DNA of 64,000 nt, from positions 6,138,001 to 6,202,000 of the forward strand of contig NZ_LT629793.1 of assembly GCF_900105735.1 (NCBI RefSeq). Reading direction: 5' to 3'. Positions 54,145 to 63,807 of the stretch are shown here, in pieces (position 1 is the first letter of the stretch; each line of letters opens with the position of its first letter). The DNA comes from Pseudomonas yamanorum. Lineage in GTDB: Bacteria; Pseudomonadota; Gammaproteobacteria; Pseudomonadales; Pseudomonadaceae. The position numbers and the translations under genes were made by a program. A model generated the notes under the pieces. It worked only from the letters and a program-made list of their open reading frames with translations, was not told where the DNA came from and searched no databases.

Positions 54145-55044
54145 ATGAACGCTTTCCCACCCCTGGCCGCACTGCGTAGTTTCGAAGCCACCTCCAGGCT
54201 CGGCAGCGTGACCCTGGCCGCCAAGGAATTGCACGTCACCCACTCGGCAATCAGCCAGCAGATCAAGGCGCTGGAGGAGATGGTCGGCCTTACCCTGTTT
54301 GTGCGTGAAGGTCGCGGGCTGCGTGTCAGCGAGGATGGCCGCTTGTACGCGCTGCAAATCCGCCAGGCGTTGGCGGACATCGAGCACGCTACCCGGACAA
54401 TCCAGGCCCAGCCGAAAATGGGCGAACTGGTGGTGGCCGTCATCCCCTCGTTTGCCCGCGCCTGGTTGATCCCCAGGCTGCCGGCGTTTCAGCAGCGTTA
54501 CCCGGACATCAACATCCGCCTGCAAGCCAGCCTGACGGTTTCCAACCTGCATCAGGAGTCGGTGGATATCGGCATTCGCATGGGCAAAGGCGATTGGGAG
54601 GGGGTGGAACAGGCGTTACTGTTTCATGACGAAGTGGTGGTAGTCGCGGCGCCGCACTTCAATGGCGGGCAACTGCCGCGCACGCCCGCGCAGATCATCG
54701 CGAGCCGGATTATTCACAGCACCGAATCCTGGTTGCCCTGGTGCCAGGCGGCGGGTGTGGAAATGGCTGTGGAGCGCCAAGGCCTGTGCAGCAACGATTC
54801 GAACTTGGTGCTGGAGGCGGTGCGGCTAGGGCAGGGCATCGCGCTGGATCGGCGCAGCCTGGTGCAGGACGCCATTGGGCGAGGTGAGTTGGTGCAGTTG
54901 AGTGAGATCACCGCACCGTACCGTTATCCGTATTGGCTGGTGTGGCCGCCCCGGGAGCGTGCGGCGAACAAGCAGCGAGAGTTTTCCGAGTGGTTGTTCG
55001 CCGAGGCGCAAGCGTATCAGGCCCTGTTGAAACCCCAGGCCTGA
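54145..55044 (+). CDS. LysR-family regulator (GcvA-like)
   Basis: This 299-residue regulator has an N-terminal winged HTH (LRSFEATSRLGSVTLAAKEL, HSAISQQIKALEEMVG) and a periplasmic-binding-like effector domain with SLTVSNLHQESVDIGIRMGKG. The GcvA-type branch often controls a neighbouring divergent gene; here that is the GST. ATG at 54145 has only a weak ribosome site upstream. Confidence 0.88.
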   Translation: MNAFPPLAALRSFEATSRLGSVTLAAKELHVTHSAISQQIKALEEMVGLTLFVREGRGLRVSEDGRLYALQIRQALADIEHATRTIQAQPKMGELVVAVIPSFARAWLIPRLPAFQQRYPDINIRLQASLTVSNLHQESVDIGIRMGKGDWEGVEQALLFHDEVVVVAAPHFNGGQLPRTPAQIIASRIIHSTESWLPWCQAAGVEMAVERQGLCSNDSNLVLEAVRLGQGIALDRRSLVQDAIGRGELVQLSEITAPYRYPYWLVWPPRERAANKQREFSEWLFAEAQAYQALLKPQA

Positions 55045-55059
55045 CCCGCAGCGTTTTTT

Positions 55060-56058
55060 TCAGTCCACCCGCAACACAATCTTGCCGATATGGTCACCAC
55101 CTTCCATCCGCGCATGGGCCTTCGCGGCGTCGGTATAGGCATACACCTCATCGATCATCGGCAGGCAACGCCCGGCCGACAGCACCGGCCACACGTGTTC
55201 GCGCAGCTGTGCGGCAATCGCGGCTTTTTCTTCCCGGGTGCGCGAGCGCAGCAACGAGCCGGTCACGATCGCGCGTTTGCCGAGGATCGCCAGCAGGTCG
55301 ATGTCCTTGGCGCGTGCGCCGCCCAGGAAGCCCAGCATCACCAGCCGACCCTCCATGGCCAGGGCGCTGATGTTGTTGTTCAGGTAGGAGCCACCCATGA
55401 TGTCGAGGATCACGTTGACGCCCTCGCCAGCGGTTTTGTCAGCGATGACCTGGGCGAAATCCTGTTCCCGGTAGTTGATCGGTTCGGCCCCCAGTTCGCG
55501 GATGGTGGCGCATTTTTCTGCACTGCCGGCGGTGGCGAAGGCTTCGATACCAAACTCGCGGCACAGCATCAGCGCGGTGGTGCCGATGCCGCTGGTGCCG
55601 CCGTGGATCAGTACGCGCTGGTCTTTATGCGCGCCGCCGATGCCGAACAGGTTGGCCCACACAGTGAAGAAGGTCTCCGGAATCGCTGCCGCCTGAATCC
55701 AGTCCAGACCATCGGGAACCGGCAAGGTCTGGCTGGCGGGTACCGCGCAGTACTGTGCATACCCGCCGCCATTGGTCAGGGCGCAGACCTTGTCGCCCAA
55801 TGCGTACTCGTTGACGCCTTCGCCCAGCGCGACCACCACACCGGCCACTTCCAGCCCGGGGAACGGGCTCATGCCGGGTTTCATCGGGTAGGTGCCGGCG
55901 CGTTGCAGGGCGTCCGGGCGATTGACACCGGCGGCGTGCACGCGGATCAGTACTTCGCCGGGGCCGGCAACAGGCATGGGCTCCTGGCGCGGTTGCAGAA
56001 CCTCGGGGCCGCCGGGGCTAGTGATTTCGATCAGGGTCATTTCGTGGGGCAGATTCAT
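55060..56058 (-). CDS. NAD(P)H:quinone oxidoreductase, zinc-independent MDR family
   Basis: This 332-residue MDR protein has no zinc ligands. The NADPH motif is LIHGGTSGIGTTALMLC and the substrate-domain start is GEVLIRVHAAGVNRPDALQR. It resembles TP53I3/PIG3-type quinone oxidoreductases. ATG at 56058 (MNLPHEMTLIEITSP). It is divergent from the LysR gene at 56237. Confidence 0.9.
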   Translation of the reverse strand: MNLPHEMTLIEITSPGGPEVLQPRQEPMPVAGPGEVLIRVHAAGVNRPDALQRAGTYPMKPGMSPFPGLEVAGVVVALGEGVNEYALGDKVCALTNGGGYAQYCAVPASQTLPVPDGLDWIQAAAIPETFFTVWANLFGIGGAHKDQRVLIHGGTSGIGTTALMLCREFGIEAFATAGSAEKCATIRELGAEPINYREQDFAQVIADKTAGEGVNVILDIMGGSYLNNNISALAMEGRLVMLGFLGGARAKDIDLLAILGKRAIVTGSLLRSRTREEKAAIAAQLREHVWPVLSAGRCLPMIDEVYAYTDAAKAHARMEGGDHIGKIVLRVD

Positions 56059-56236
56059 TTGAGCGCACCTGTAGCAATGAACGTATGGGTTGGGACCGCG
56101 CCCGGTACCGGGCGGTTCAGCAGGCTGGCGATCCGGAGGATTTTCTCTGGCGCCCAGCATATCCGGGATAAGTGATGCAATAATGCTGCGATTACACGTC
56201 ACAGTGATGCATAAATGCATTAGAAGGGGGGGAATC

Positions 56237-57112
56237 ATGAACTGGGACGATGCCCGGGTATTTCTCGCGGTGTGCCGCGAGTCCACATTACGCGGTGCCG
56301 CGCGGGTGCTGGGGGTGGATCAAGCCACTGTGGGGCGGCGGGTCAATGCCCTGGAAAAGTCGTTGAACGCGACGTTGTTTTTGCGCACCTCCGAAGGCTA
56401 TGCGCTGACAGCCGTGGGTGAGGCCGCCTTGCAATCAGTGGAGAAAATGGAGCGTTCGGCCATTGACCTGGAACGTCAGGTCCAGGGCCTGGACGACCGT
56501 CTGACCGGCACCGTGCGGGTGACCACCACCGACTCCCTGGCCATCGACTTCTTGATCCCGGCCATCGCCCGGCTGCACGACGCGCACCCTGACGTGCGGG
56601 TGCAGATGGACGCTTCGACCCAGATCCTGAGCCTGGCCAAGCGTGAAGCCGACATCGCCGTGCGCAACACCCGCCCGGACAACCCCGACCTGATCGCCCG
56701 GCGCATCGCCCGCTGGCCGGTGGGGCTATTTGCCTCGCAGGCGTATATCGCCCGCCACGGCGCACCGCAGCCTGGCAGCCTGTTCGAAGGACACGACCTG
56801 GTGGTGTACCAGCCACACCTGCAAAGCCAAAAAGACCTGACCCTGGTCTCCGAGCCGTTGGGGCGCGGGCGCATCGTTGCGGCCATGAGTTCCAGCCTGC
56901 TGGTGCGCCGGTCCATCGCCGCGGGCTTGGGCATCGGTGAGATTCCGCTGATTTCCGGCGAACGGGACGGGCTGGTGCGGCTGTGGCCGGAGCGTACGCG
57001 ACCGCTGCCCTACGACGTGTGGCTGGTGACCCACGCCGACTTGCGGCACACCGCGCGGGTGCGGGTGGTGATCGATGAGATCGTCGCCGGGTTTGCCGAC
57101 ACGGGTGAGTAA
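56237..57112 (+). CDS. LysR-family transcriptional regulator
   Basis: This 291-residue regulator has HTH MNWDDARVFLAVCRESTLRG and GVDQATVGRRVNALEKSL; the effector domain includes VTTTDSLAIDFLIPAIARLH. ATG at 56237 follows AGAAGGGGGGGAATC. It likely controls the divergent quinone oxidoreductase; the 178-bp gap holds several TGCAT-rich palindromic stretches (TGCATAAATGCA near 56207-56218) suitable as an operator. Confidence 0.88.
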   Translation: MNWDDARVFLAVCRESTLRGAARVLGVDQATVGRRVNALEKSLNATLFLRTSEGYALTAVGEAALQSVEKMERSAIDLERQVQGLDDRLTGTVRVTTTDSLAIDFLIPAIARLHDAHPDVRVQMDASTQILSLAKREADIAVRNTRPDNPDLIARRIARWPVGLFASQAYIARHGAPQPGSLFEGHDLVVYQPHLQSQKDLTLVSEPLGRGRIVAAMSSSLLVRRSIAAGLGIGEIPLISGERDGLVRLWPERTRPLPYDVWLVTHADLRHTARVRVVIDEIVAGFADTGE

Positions 57113-57220
57113 GGTCCCAGGTCAGCACAACGCTGCAATTTCTGAGGCGTCCGTGGCCGCACAATCGGCTCCGGTTCCGGCGTAAAAACGTCGGTAAAAC
57201 GTCACGGGAACAGGTCGCTT

Positions 57221-57637
57221 ATGAACGCATTACTACGGGATGACGGGGCACGGGATTTAGGGCTGCTGTTTTTGCGGGTCAGCGGGGGATTGTTCCTGCT
57301 GTGGGTCCATGGCCTGCCCAAGCTGCTGGACTATGGTGAACAGTTGAAGGTGATCGAGGATCCCTTCCACATGGGGGCGAGCGTGACACTGTTGCTGGCG
57401 ATTTTCGCCGAAGTGCTGTGCCCGCTGTTGATCATCGCCGGGGTGCTGGTGCGCCTGGCCTGCCTGCCGATCCTGAGTGTGCTGCTGATCGCCATGCTGG
57501 TGGTGCATCCGCAATGGACACTGCTCGAAGGGCAGTTTGGCTGGCTGCTGTTGATCATTTTCACCAGCATCCTGATTGCCGGGCCCGGGCGAATAGCGTT
57601 CAACCAGCGGTGGGCCGGCGCGCTGCGTTACGCCTGA
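57221..57637 (+). CDS. DoxX-family membrane protein
   Basis: This 138-residue protein has four hydrophobic helices (LFLRVSGGLFLLWVHGLPKL, VTLLLAIFAEVLCPLLIIAG, LACLPILSVLLIAMLVV, WLLLIIFTSILIAG). It belongs to DoxX/SURF4-like proteins linked to redox stress in some bacteria; the exact role is unknown. ATG at 57221. A bidirectional terminator follows. Confidence 0.83.
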   Translation: MNALLRDDGARDLGLLFLRVSGGLFLLWVHGLPKLLDYGEQLKVIEDPFHMGASVTLLLAIFAEVLCPLLIIAGVLVRLACLPILSVLLIAMLVVHPQWTLLEGQFGWLLLIIFTSILIAGPGRIAFNQRWAGALRYA

Positions 57638-57645
57638 ATAAAAAA

Positions 57646-57665
57646 GGCCGGGTGCAAGCCCGGCC
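57646..57665. terminator. bidirectional rho-independent terminator
   Basis: GGCCGGG and CCCGGCC form a 7-bp GC stem over a 6-base loop, flanked by A runs on both sides (AATAAAAAA before, AAAAAA after), serving the convergent doxX and esterase genes. Confidence 0.85.
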
Positions 57666-57698
57666 AAAAAAGAGGTGTAGCAGCGTGATGCAGTCGGT

Positions 57699-58517
57699 TC
57701 AGCGTTTCAGGAACGCCAGCAGGTCTGCGTTCAAGGCTTCGGCGTGGGTGACCGCGAAGCCGTGTGGCGCATCCTTGTACACTTTCAATTCGGCGCCCTT
57801 GATCATCTCGGCGGCCACCTTGCCGGTGGTTTCGAACGGTACGATCTGATCGCCGTCTCCGTGGATGACCAGCGTCGGTACGTCGATCTTGGCCATGTCT
57901 GGACGGAAGTCGGTTTCCGAGAACGCAGTGACGCAATCCACGGTGGACTTGAGCGAGGCGAGCAGGGCGATCTGCAAGCTCTGGGTCAGTACACCGTCGG
58001 AGACTTTCTGGCCCTTGTTGATGCCGAAGAACGGTGTGTTGAAGTCGGAAATGAACTGCGCGCGGTCCTTCAGCAGGCCGGCCTTGATGCCGTCGAATAC
58101 ATCCTTGGGAACACCTTGCGGGTAGTCGGGTTTCTGGCCGAACAGCGGCGTCACCGCCCCCAGCAACACCAGGCCGGCGACGCGCGCGCTGCCATGGCGC
58201 GCGATATAGCGGGCGACGTCGCCACCGCCCATGGAAAAGCCCACCAGCGTCACGTCCTGCAGGTCCAGATGGTTGATCAGTTCGGCGATATCGTCGGCGA
58301 AGGTGTCGTAGTCGTTACCGGTCCAGGGTTGGTCCGAGCGGCCAAAACCACGGCGGTCAAACGCGATGGTGCGGTAGCCGCGGCTGCTCAGGTACTCCAT
58401 CTGGTATTCCCACATGTCGGCGTCCAGCGGCCAGCCATGGCTGAACAGCACGGGTTTACCGCTGCCCCAGTCCTTGAAGTAGATTTCGGTGCCGTCTTTG
58501 GTGAGTAAAGTGCTCAT
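57699..58517 (-). CDS. arylesterase/perhydrolase of the PFE type (alpha/beta hydrolase)
   Basis: This 272-residue protein is, from memory, nearly identical to the P. fluorescens arylesterase PFE. The nucleophile Ser is in VGFSMGGGDVARY, the Asp in IHGDGDQIVPFE and the His in DAPHGFAVTHA; oxyanion-loop Trp is in FSHGWPLDADMW. Such enzymes hydrolyse aryl esters and can form peracids. ATG at 58517 follows AAGGAGTTTCC. Confidence 0.93.
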   Translation of the reverse strand: MSTLLTKDGTEIYFKDWGSGKPVLFSHGWPLDADMWEYQMEYLSSRGYRTIAFDRRGFGRSDQPWTGNDYDTFADDIAELINHLDLQDVTLVGFSMGGGDVARYIARHGSARVAGLVLLGAVTPLFGQKPDYPQGVPKDVFDGIKAGLLKDRAQFISDFNTPFFGINKGQKVSDGVLTQSLQIALLASLKSTVDCVTAFSETDFRPDMAKIDVPTLVIHGDGDQIVPFETTGKVAAEMIKGAELKVYKDAPHGFAVTHAEALNADLLAFLKR

Positions 58518-58604
58518 GGAAACTCCTTGGGTGAGTACGAAGGCAAAGGCTGACTATTGTCGAACAGGCGCAGGCAGCGCTTGTACGGGTGTGCTTGGTT
58601 GGGG

Positions 58605-59996
58605 TTACCAGCTGAACTTGAGTTCCCCCCCCAGGTAATTGCTGTCATGGCCGCCCGCATCCCGCAGCGTTTGGCCGACCGCGTAGTGCACGGCCTCGAC
58701 GGCGCCGGTGAGGTTGGGGGTAAAACCATAGTCGGTGCGAACTTGAGCGTAGGCGCCGGTCCAGCGTTCACCTTGGCCTGCGGTGCCGGCAACCGGCAGG
58801 TTGGGCTGAGTGTAGACCGCGTCTGCGGTGGTTTGCCGCCAGAGCAGGCCTACGGCGGTCTGAACGCTGAGCTTGGCGATGGGCTTGACGGTGATCGACG
58901 GCTTGACGTGAATCAGGTTGCTGTAGCCCGTATAACCCGCCAGGGAAAAGTAGTAGCCATTGGGGAACAGCGGGTTGAACGTCCCCACCGTGCCGTCACC
59001 GGCGTGGCGGTCGCCCGAGGCGATATCCATCTGCAGCCCCAGGCGCGGTGTCCAGGCCAGGCTGTCGAAGGTGTAGCCCACGCGGCTGCCGCCACCCCAG
59101 GCGCGAATATCCTTGTGGCCCACTGAGCCACCTTGCAGCATGGCTTCAATGTCCCAATCGAACCCCAGGGCTGCGCCCCCCAGCCGGGCGTCGAACAACT
59201 GGCGTTTCTCATCGCCTTCGCCGTCCAGGTAGTGGGCATCGCTGCGTTCATACACCCCGTAATAGGCCGACAGCTCATTTTTGCCACCTACCAGCCGCTC
59301 GACCCGCAGCATGTGAAACTGCGCATCAGCGTTGGATTTATCGTCGAAGTGTCGCTCGTCCTGGTACTGCACCGGGTGGCTGGCGATCCCGATAAAACGC
59401 CAGTTCGAGGTTTCCCAGTCAGCCCATAGCGCATCAAAGGACTGGCGCACATTCGGTCCGTCCCGTGAAGAAATAAAGCGCTGCAAGTCGAAGGCAAAGT
59501 CCTGCCGACCGACGCGGCCCTTGAACGTACCGGCACTGAAGGTGTTGATGTATTCGGCAAAGGCCAGGCGCAGGTCGACGCGGTTCTGGTCGGCGCCGCC
59601 GATCGTCGTCTTGTCATAGGCCCGCGCATCCTCCAACTGGGTGAACACCCGCCAGTTTTCATCCAGGTGCAGGTCGGCGTGTACCTGGAAACGCTGGATC
59701 AGGTACTGGTCACGGGCCACGTTCTTCGCGCCGAAACCGGCGGCGTCGTTCATCTCGAAGCGCTCACGCAAGGTCGCGCCCAGGGACAGGTAAGTGAACG
59801 GGTTGGCACTGGACAGCGGGATGTATTTCAGGCTGTCCAGGGGTTGGGTGCGCAGCGTCGGGTCCTTGAGCACGGACCAGTCTTCCTGCCAGCGGTTGGC
59901 TTTGATGTCCGGCCGCGTCGGTTGATCATCAGCGTGGGCGCTGCCGGCCAGCAACGGCCACAGCACCGCCAGGCCCCAGCCTGTGCCGCGGATCAT
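58605..59996 (-). CDS. alginate-export-domain outer-membrane porin
   Basis: This 463-residue exported beta-barrel has a signal peptide ending SAHA, then LKYIPLSSANPFTYLSLGATLRERFE and GRVGRQDFAFDLQRFISSRDGPNVR, typical of alginate_exp-like porins. The final residue is Trp in GGELKFSW. The transported substrate is not known. Its start overlaps the stop of the VOC gene by 4 bp, so the two form an operon with the VOC gene first. Confidence 0.87.
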   Translation of the reverse strand: MIRGTGWGLAVLWPLLAGSAHADDQPTRPDIKANRWQEDWSVLKDPTLRTQPLDSLKYIPLSSANPFTYLSLGATLRERFEMNDAAGFGAKNVARDQYLIQRFQVHADLHLDENWRVFTQLEDARAYDKTTIGGADQNRVDLRLAFAEYINTFSAGTFKGRVGRQDFAFDLQRFISSRDGPNVRQSFDALWADWETSNWRFIGIASHPVQYQDERHFDDKSNADAQFHMLRVERLVGGKNELSAYYGVYERSDAHYLDGEGDEKRQLFDARLGGAALGFDWDIEAMLQGGSVGHKDIRAWGGGSRVGYTFDSLAWTPRLGLQMDIASGDRHAGDGTVGTFNPLFPNGYYFSLAGYTGYSNLIHVKPSITVKPIAKLSVQTAVGLLWRQTTADAVYTQPNLPVAGTAGQGERWTGAYAQVRTDYGFTPNLTGAVEAVHYAVGQTLRDAGGHDSNYLGGELKFSW

Positions 59997-60889
59997 TTTG
60001 CGCCGCTGAGCTGGTGAATCTCCGCGACGTAACCGCCCGGGAATTCCACCAGCGCGCTGCGCCGGCCCTTAGTGTCAAACGCAGGCACCAGCACCTTGGC
60101 GCCGGAACCAGTGGCTTTGCCCAGCGTGTCGGTCAGGTCGGCCACTTGGTAGCCGGTGGTTTCATGGCCGAAGGGGTAGGGCAGTTGGCCGTTGGTGACC
60201 AGCACCGCCATGCGTCCGAACGGCGACTCGATGTCAACGCGGCGATAGCTGCCGCTGGCCTGGCCGATATCCACCGCCGGGGCATGCTTGTCATCGGCCA
60301 GGACCTTGCCGTGGGAAAACCCGACGAAAGACTTGATGAACGTGTCGGCGCGGTCGTTGGAGACATACACACGGTTCTCCGGAACGGTCTGGAACGCCGC
60401 GTAATCCGGGGCCTTGGTGTGCCAGTAGAGCTGCATATTCACGCCGCCTGGCCACTGGATTACCGCATCACGGCCGATGGGGTCGGGAAAATCACTGACA
60501 ATCACCGCCGCGCCGTTTTCCCGGGCAGCCTTGAGTGCAACGTCCATGTCCTTGACCAGGTAGCCGTTGCGCTCCTGGCCGAACGGGTGCGGGACAGGTG
60601 TGGTGAAGCCGAACAGCGACACCGTGCCCGCCGGTGTCTGCAGGAGTTGCGAGGTGGTGCTGCTGGGCACCGGCAGTACATTCACCACCACCTGGGGCGT
60701 GCTTTTTCCGCCGAATGTGGCGAGGAAACTCTGGGCAAAGCGGTCCACGTCAGCCGGGGCGACATAGACGTGACTGGTGTCGTATTGCGGCGCCACGGCC
60801 ACATTCGGTGTTGCCGCCAACGCGCTGCCCATCATCTGCGCGCCCAACAGCGTCAAGGCCAGGGATATCGTCGTCACTTTCTTGCACAT
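59993..60889 (-). CDS. exported VOC-superfamily (glyoxalase-like) protein
   Basis: This 298-residue protein has a signal peptide (MCKKVTTISLALTLLGAQMMGSALA) and two VOC-type halves (SHVYVAPADVDRFAQSFLATFGG; NRVYVSNDRADTFIKSFVGFSHG). Exported VOC proteins are uncommon. ATG at 60889 is favoured over 60895 by the spacing from GGAGA. It is co-transcribed with a porin. Function unknown. Confidence 0.8.
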   Translation of the reverse strand: MCKKVTTISLALTLLGAQMMGSALAATPNVAVAPQYDTSHVYVAPADVDRFAQSFLATFGGKSTPQVVVNVLPVPSSTTSQLLQTPAGTVSLFGFTTPVPHPFGQERNGYLVKDMDVALKAARENGAAVIVSDFPDPIGRDAVIQWPGGVNMQLYWHTKAPDYAAFQTVPENRVYVSNDRADTFIKSFVGFSHGKVLADDKHAPAVDIGQASGSYRRVDIESPFGRMAVLVTNGQLPYPFGHETTGYQVADLTDTLGKATGSGAKVLVPAFDTKGRRSALVEFPGGYVAEIHQLSGAK

Positions 60890-61039
60890 GCCCATTCTCC
60901 AGCACTTTTCAGCGTGATCGAAAAGTCGCCAGCTTAGGGGCCGGGCGGCCGTGCGGATTGTATGGGCGTGCTCGGTTGAACGGTTCAGCGTCTATGCTGG
61001 TCAACTGACTTCAACCGTCTGAACAAACAGGTGAACGAA

Positions 61040-62107
61040 ATGGCCAAGACTTACAGCTACGCCGCTCGTGACTCCAAGGACTCACTCAAACCCTTCACAT
61101 TCGAACGTCGCGCCCCCGGGGCCGACGACGTGCAAATCGACATCCTCTACTGCGGCGTCTGCCACTCGGACCTGCACACCGTGCGCGACGAATGGCACAA
61201 CACCTTGTACCCATCGGTGCCGGGCCATGAAATCGTTGGCCGAGTGACCGCCGTGGGCGCCAATGTCAGCAAGTTCAAGGTGGGCGATTTGGCCGGCGTC
61301 GGCTGCATGGTCGACAGTTGCCAACACTGCGAATCCTGCGCCGAGGGCGAAGAGCAGTACTGTGAAAACGGCTTCACCGGCACTTACAACGGCCCGGTGT
61401 TTGGCGGCGAAAACACCTTCGGCGGCTACTCGGACAATATCGTGGTCAAGGAGAAGTTCGTCCTGCGCATCTCCCACGACGAGAGCAACCTGGCGGCGGT
61501 CGCGCCGCTGCTGTGTGCAGGCATTACCACCTACTCACCGCTGCACCACTGGAAGGTCGGGCCGGGCAAGCGCGTCGGCGTCGTCGGCCTGGGTGGCCTG
61601 GGGCATATGGCGGTGAAAATCGCCCACGCCATGGGCGCCTACGTGGTGCTGTTCACCACCTCGCCGAACAAGCGCGAAGACGGCCTGCGCCTGGGAGCCG
61701 ACGAAGTAGTGGTGTCGAAGAACCCGGATGAAATGGCCAAGGTTGCCAACTCCCTGGACTTCATCCTCAACACCGTGGCCGCGTCCCACAACCTCGATGC
61801 CTTCCTCAACCTGCTCAAGCGCGACGGCACCATGACCCTGGTAGGCGCGCCGGACAGCCCACACCCGTCACCGACTGTGTTCAACCTGATCTTCAAGCGC
61901 CGCAGCCTGGCCGGATCGTTGATCGGCGGCATCCAGGAAACCCAGGACATGCTGGATTTCTGCGCCAGGCACGGGATCGTCTCGGACGTTGAGATGATCG
62001 ACATCCAGAGCATCAATGAAGCCTACGAGCGCATGCTCAAGGGCGATGTGAAGTATCGGTTTGTGATCGACATCGAGAGTTTGAAGAAAGAAAAACACGC
62101 GGCCTGA
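61040..62107 (+). CDS. zinc-dependent NAD(P) alcohol dehydrogenase (YahK/CAD-like)
   Basis: This is a 355-residue medium-chain dehydrogenase. The catalytic zinc site is in YCGVCHSDLHT and VPGHEIVG; the structural zinc Cys residues lie in CQHCESCAEGEEQYC; the cofactor motif is VGVVGLGGLGHMAVK. It reduces aldehydes broadly in related enzymes. ATG at 61040 (MAKTYSYAARDSKD) follows CAGGTGAACGAA; an in-frame GTG at 61031 is less likely. Confidence 0.92.
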   Translation: MAKTYSYAARDSKDSLKPFTFERRAPGADDVQIDILYCGVCHSDLHTVRDEWHNTLYPSVPGHEIVGRVTAVGANVSKFKVGDLAGVGCMVDSCQHCESCAEGEEQYCENGFTGTYNGPVFGGENTFGGYSDNIVVKEKFVLRISHDESNLAAVAPLLCAGITTYSPLHHWKVGPGKRVGVVGLGGLGHMAVKIAHAMGAYVVLFTTSPNKREDGLRLGADEVVVSKNPDEMAKVANSLDFILNTVAASHNLDAFLNLLKRDGTMTLVGAPDSPHPSPTVFNLIFKRRSLAGSLIGGIQETQDMLDFCARHGIVSDVEMIDIQSINEAYERMLKGDVKYRFVIDIESLKKEKHAA

Positions 62108-62137
62108 AATACGCTCCATAAGTTCCAGTAGATCCAG

Positions 62138-62227
62138 TGTGGGAGCTGGCTTGCCTGCGATGGCGGTGTACCCGTCAACATCGTTGCTGACTGACACTCC
62201 GCTATCGCAGGCAAGCCAGCTCCCACA
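62138..62227. repeat. REP pair between the alcohol dehydrogenase and mntP genes
   Basis: TGTGGGAGCTGGCTTGCC and its complement ending at 62227, between convergent genes. Confidence 0.9.
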
Positions 62228-62242
62228 TTTGTTATGCGTCGG

Positions 62243-62806
62243 TCAGACCGACAGGTGCTCATACAAAATCGTCGCACCCACCAGCATCAGCACCACGCCG
62301 CCGACCATCTCGGCGCGCTTGCCCACCACAGTCCCCAACACCCGGCCGAGCATCATGCCGATGGTCACCATGGTCATGGTCGCCAAGCCGATCGCCGCAG
62401 CGGCCACCAGAATATTCACGTCAACAAACGCCAGGCCCACACCGACCGCCAGGGCATCAATGCTGGTGGCAAACGCCGTCACGGCAAGAATCATGAACGA
62501 GTGCTGGCTCGGTTTCTCTTCTTCTGGATCATCGGCCTTCAAGCCGTTGTAGATCATGTGCAGACCCAAGGCTACCAGCAGGGTAAAGGCGATCCAGTGG
62601 TCCCACTGTTCCACCCAGCGGGTGGCGGCCTGGCCGATAGCCCAGCCGATGATCGGCGTGATGGCTTCAATCACACCAAAGATCAGACCGGCCCGCAGGG
62701 CTTCGGTCAAACGGGGTTTGTGCAGGCTGGAACCTTTGCCGATGGCCGCCGCAAAGGCGTCCGTGGACATGGCAAGGGCGAGAAGGATGAGGGAAATGGG
62801 GTTCAC
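62243..62806 (-). CDS. mntP: manganese efflux pump MntP
   Basis: This is a 187-residue six-helix Mn2+ exporter. The two inverted half-repeats carry the conserved acidic motifs [16 protein letters not shown] and [17 protein letters not shown]. The product begins [12 protein letters not shown] yybP-ykoY riboswitch lies upstream, so expression rises with manganese. Confidence 0.94.
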   Translation of the reverse strand: MNPISLILLALAMSTDAFAAAIGKGSSLHKPRLTEALRAGLIFGVIEAITPIIGWAIGQAATRWVEQWDHWIAFTLLVALGLHMIYNGLKADDPEEEKPSQHSFMILAVTAFATSIDALAVGVGLAFVDVNILVAAAAIGLATMTMVTIGMMLGRVLGTVVGKRAEMVGGVVLMLVGATILYEHLSV

Positions 62807-62877
62807 GGTAAGACTTCCAGTCGGGCTATATGAGTCAACGACACAACCACACGCCCGACTTTAGGCATGGATGTGTC

Positions 62878-62985
62878 GCTGGTCTCACCAACCAAAATGG
62901 TGTTCGCACCACGGCATGTTGCCGAGAATGTTGATACGAACGCTTCGAGAATCCGAAGCAGGCTACTCCCCAACGAGGTGGCGGA
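62878..62985 (-). ncRNA. yybP-ykoY manganese riboswitch upstream of mntP
   Basis: On the minus strand the sequence reads GGGGAGTAGCCTGCTTC, a short hairpin, ACATTCTCGGCAACATGCCG and then GGTTGGTGAGACC. These are the conserved loops of yybP-ykoY aptamers (GGGGAGUAGC, CUCGGC...AUGCCG, GAGACC). It ends about 70 bases before mntP. Mn2+ binding would allow mntP expression. Confidence 0.88.
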
Positions 62986-63024
62986 TCATAGCCGCGCAAA
63001 CATGAAAATTTTGTTAATAACGCT

Positions 63025-63807
63025 TCAGCGCCCCTCAAACACCGGCGGTCGCCGTTCGGCAAACGCCGCCAACCCTTCGCCGAAGTCGGCACTCTCGCAG
63101 GCCTGGCGTCGCAGTTCGGCGATCTGCTCCATGGCCTGTACCGGCATCGGTTGCAGGTCTTCGAGGATACGCAGTTGCTCCTTCACTGCCTGGATTGCCA
63201 ACGGTGCCTTGGCGGCGATGCCCCGGGCGATCTCCAGGGCGGTGGCTTCCAGGGCGTCGGTGGCCACCAAGCGGTTGATCACGCCGAAGCGTTCGGCGCG
63301 TTCGGCGTCGAGCTTCTGGGCGCAGAAGAACATTTCCTTGAGCACGTGAATCGGCAGGTTGTTGAAGAACCGCAGCAGGCCGCTGGTGGTGTAGGGCAGG
63401 CCGATATTGGCCGGGGTCATGGCGAAGCTGGCGCTGTGGTCGGCGACCACCATATCGCAGCTCATGGCCAGGTCTACGGCGCCGCCCCAGGCTGAGCCCG
63501 AGATCGCCGCGATCACCACACCGGGGTAGGCGCGGATGCGCCGCAGCACTTGCTCCAGCGGCTTGCCGTAGGCCACCGGGTCGCGGTCGTGCGCCACTTC
63601 GCCGATGTCGTGGCCGGCGCTCCACACCGAATGGCCAACCTCAGCGCCGAGGATCACCACGCCGACGCCCTGGGCGGCGAGGGCGACCAGGCTTTCGTCG
63701 AGACCGTTGAGCAGTTGCGCGCTGAGGGCATTGCGCTGGCTGGGGTTGCTGAACACCAGGCGGGCGATACGCTTGTCGAGCAGTGTGAGGGAAACGTTGA
63801 CGGTCAT
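63025..63807 (-). CDS. scpB: methylmalonyl-CoA decarboxylase, crotonase family (ScpB-like)
   Basis: This 260-residue protein resembles E. coli ScpB. Active-site blocks are VWSAGHDIGEVAHDRDP and ISGSAWGGAVDLAMSCDMV, then FAMTPANIGLPYTTSG; the C-terminus is EGLAAFAERRPPVFEGR. It would decarboxylate (R)-methylmalonyl-CoA to propionyl-CoA. ATG at 63807 overlaps the stop of the upstream CoA-transferase by 4 bp (ATGA). Confidence 0.85.
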   Translation of the reverse strand: MTVNVSLTLLDKRIARLVFSNPSQRNALSAQLLNGLDESLVALAAQGVGVVILGAEVGHSVWSAGHDIGEVAHDRDPVAYGKPLEQVLRRIRAYPGVVIAAISGSAWGGAVDLAMSCDMVVADHSASFAMTPANIGLPYTTSGLLRFFNNLPIHVLKEMFFCAQKLDAERAERFGVINRLVATDALEATALEIARGIAAKAPLAIQAVKEQLRILEDLQPMPVQAMEQIAELRRQACESADFGEGLAAFAERRPPVFEGR

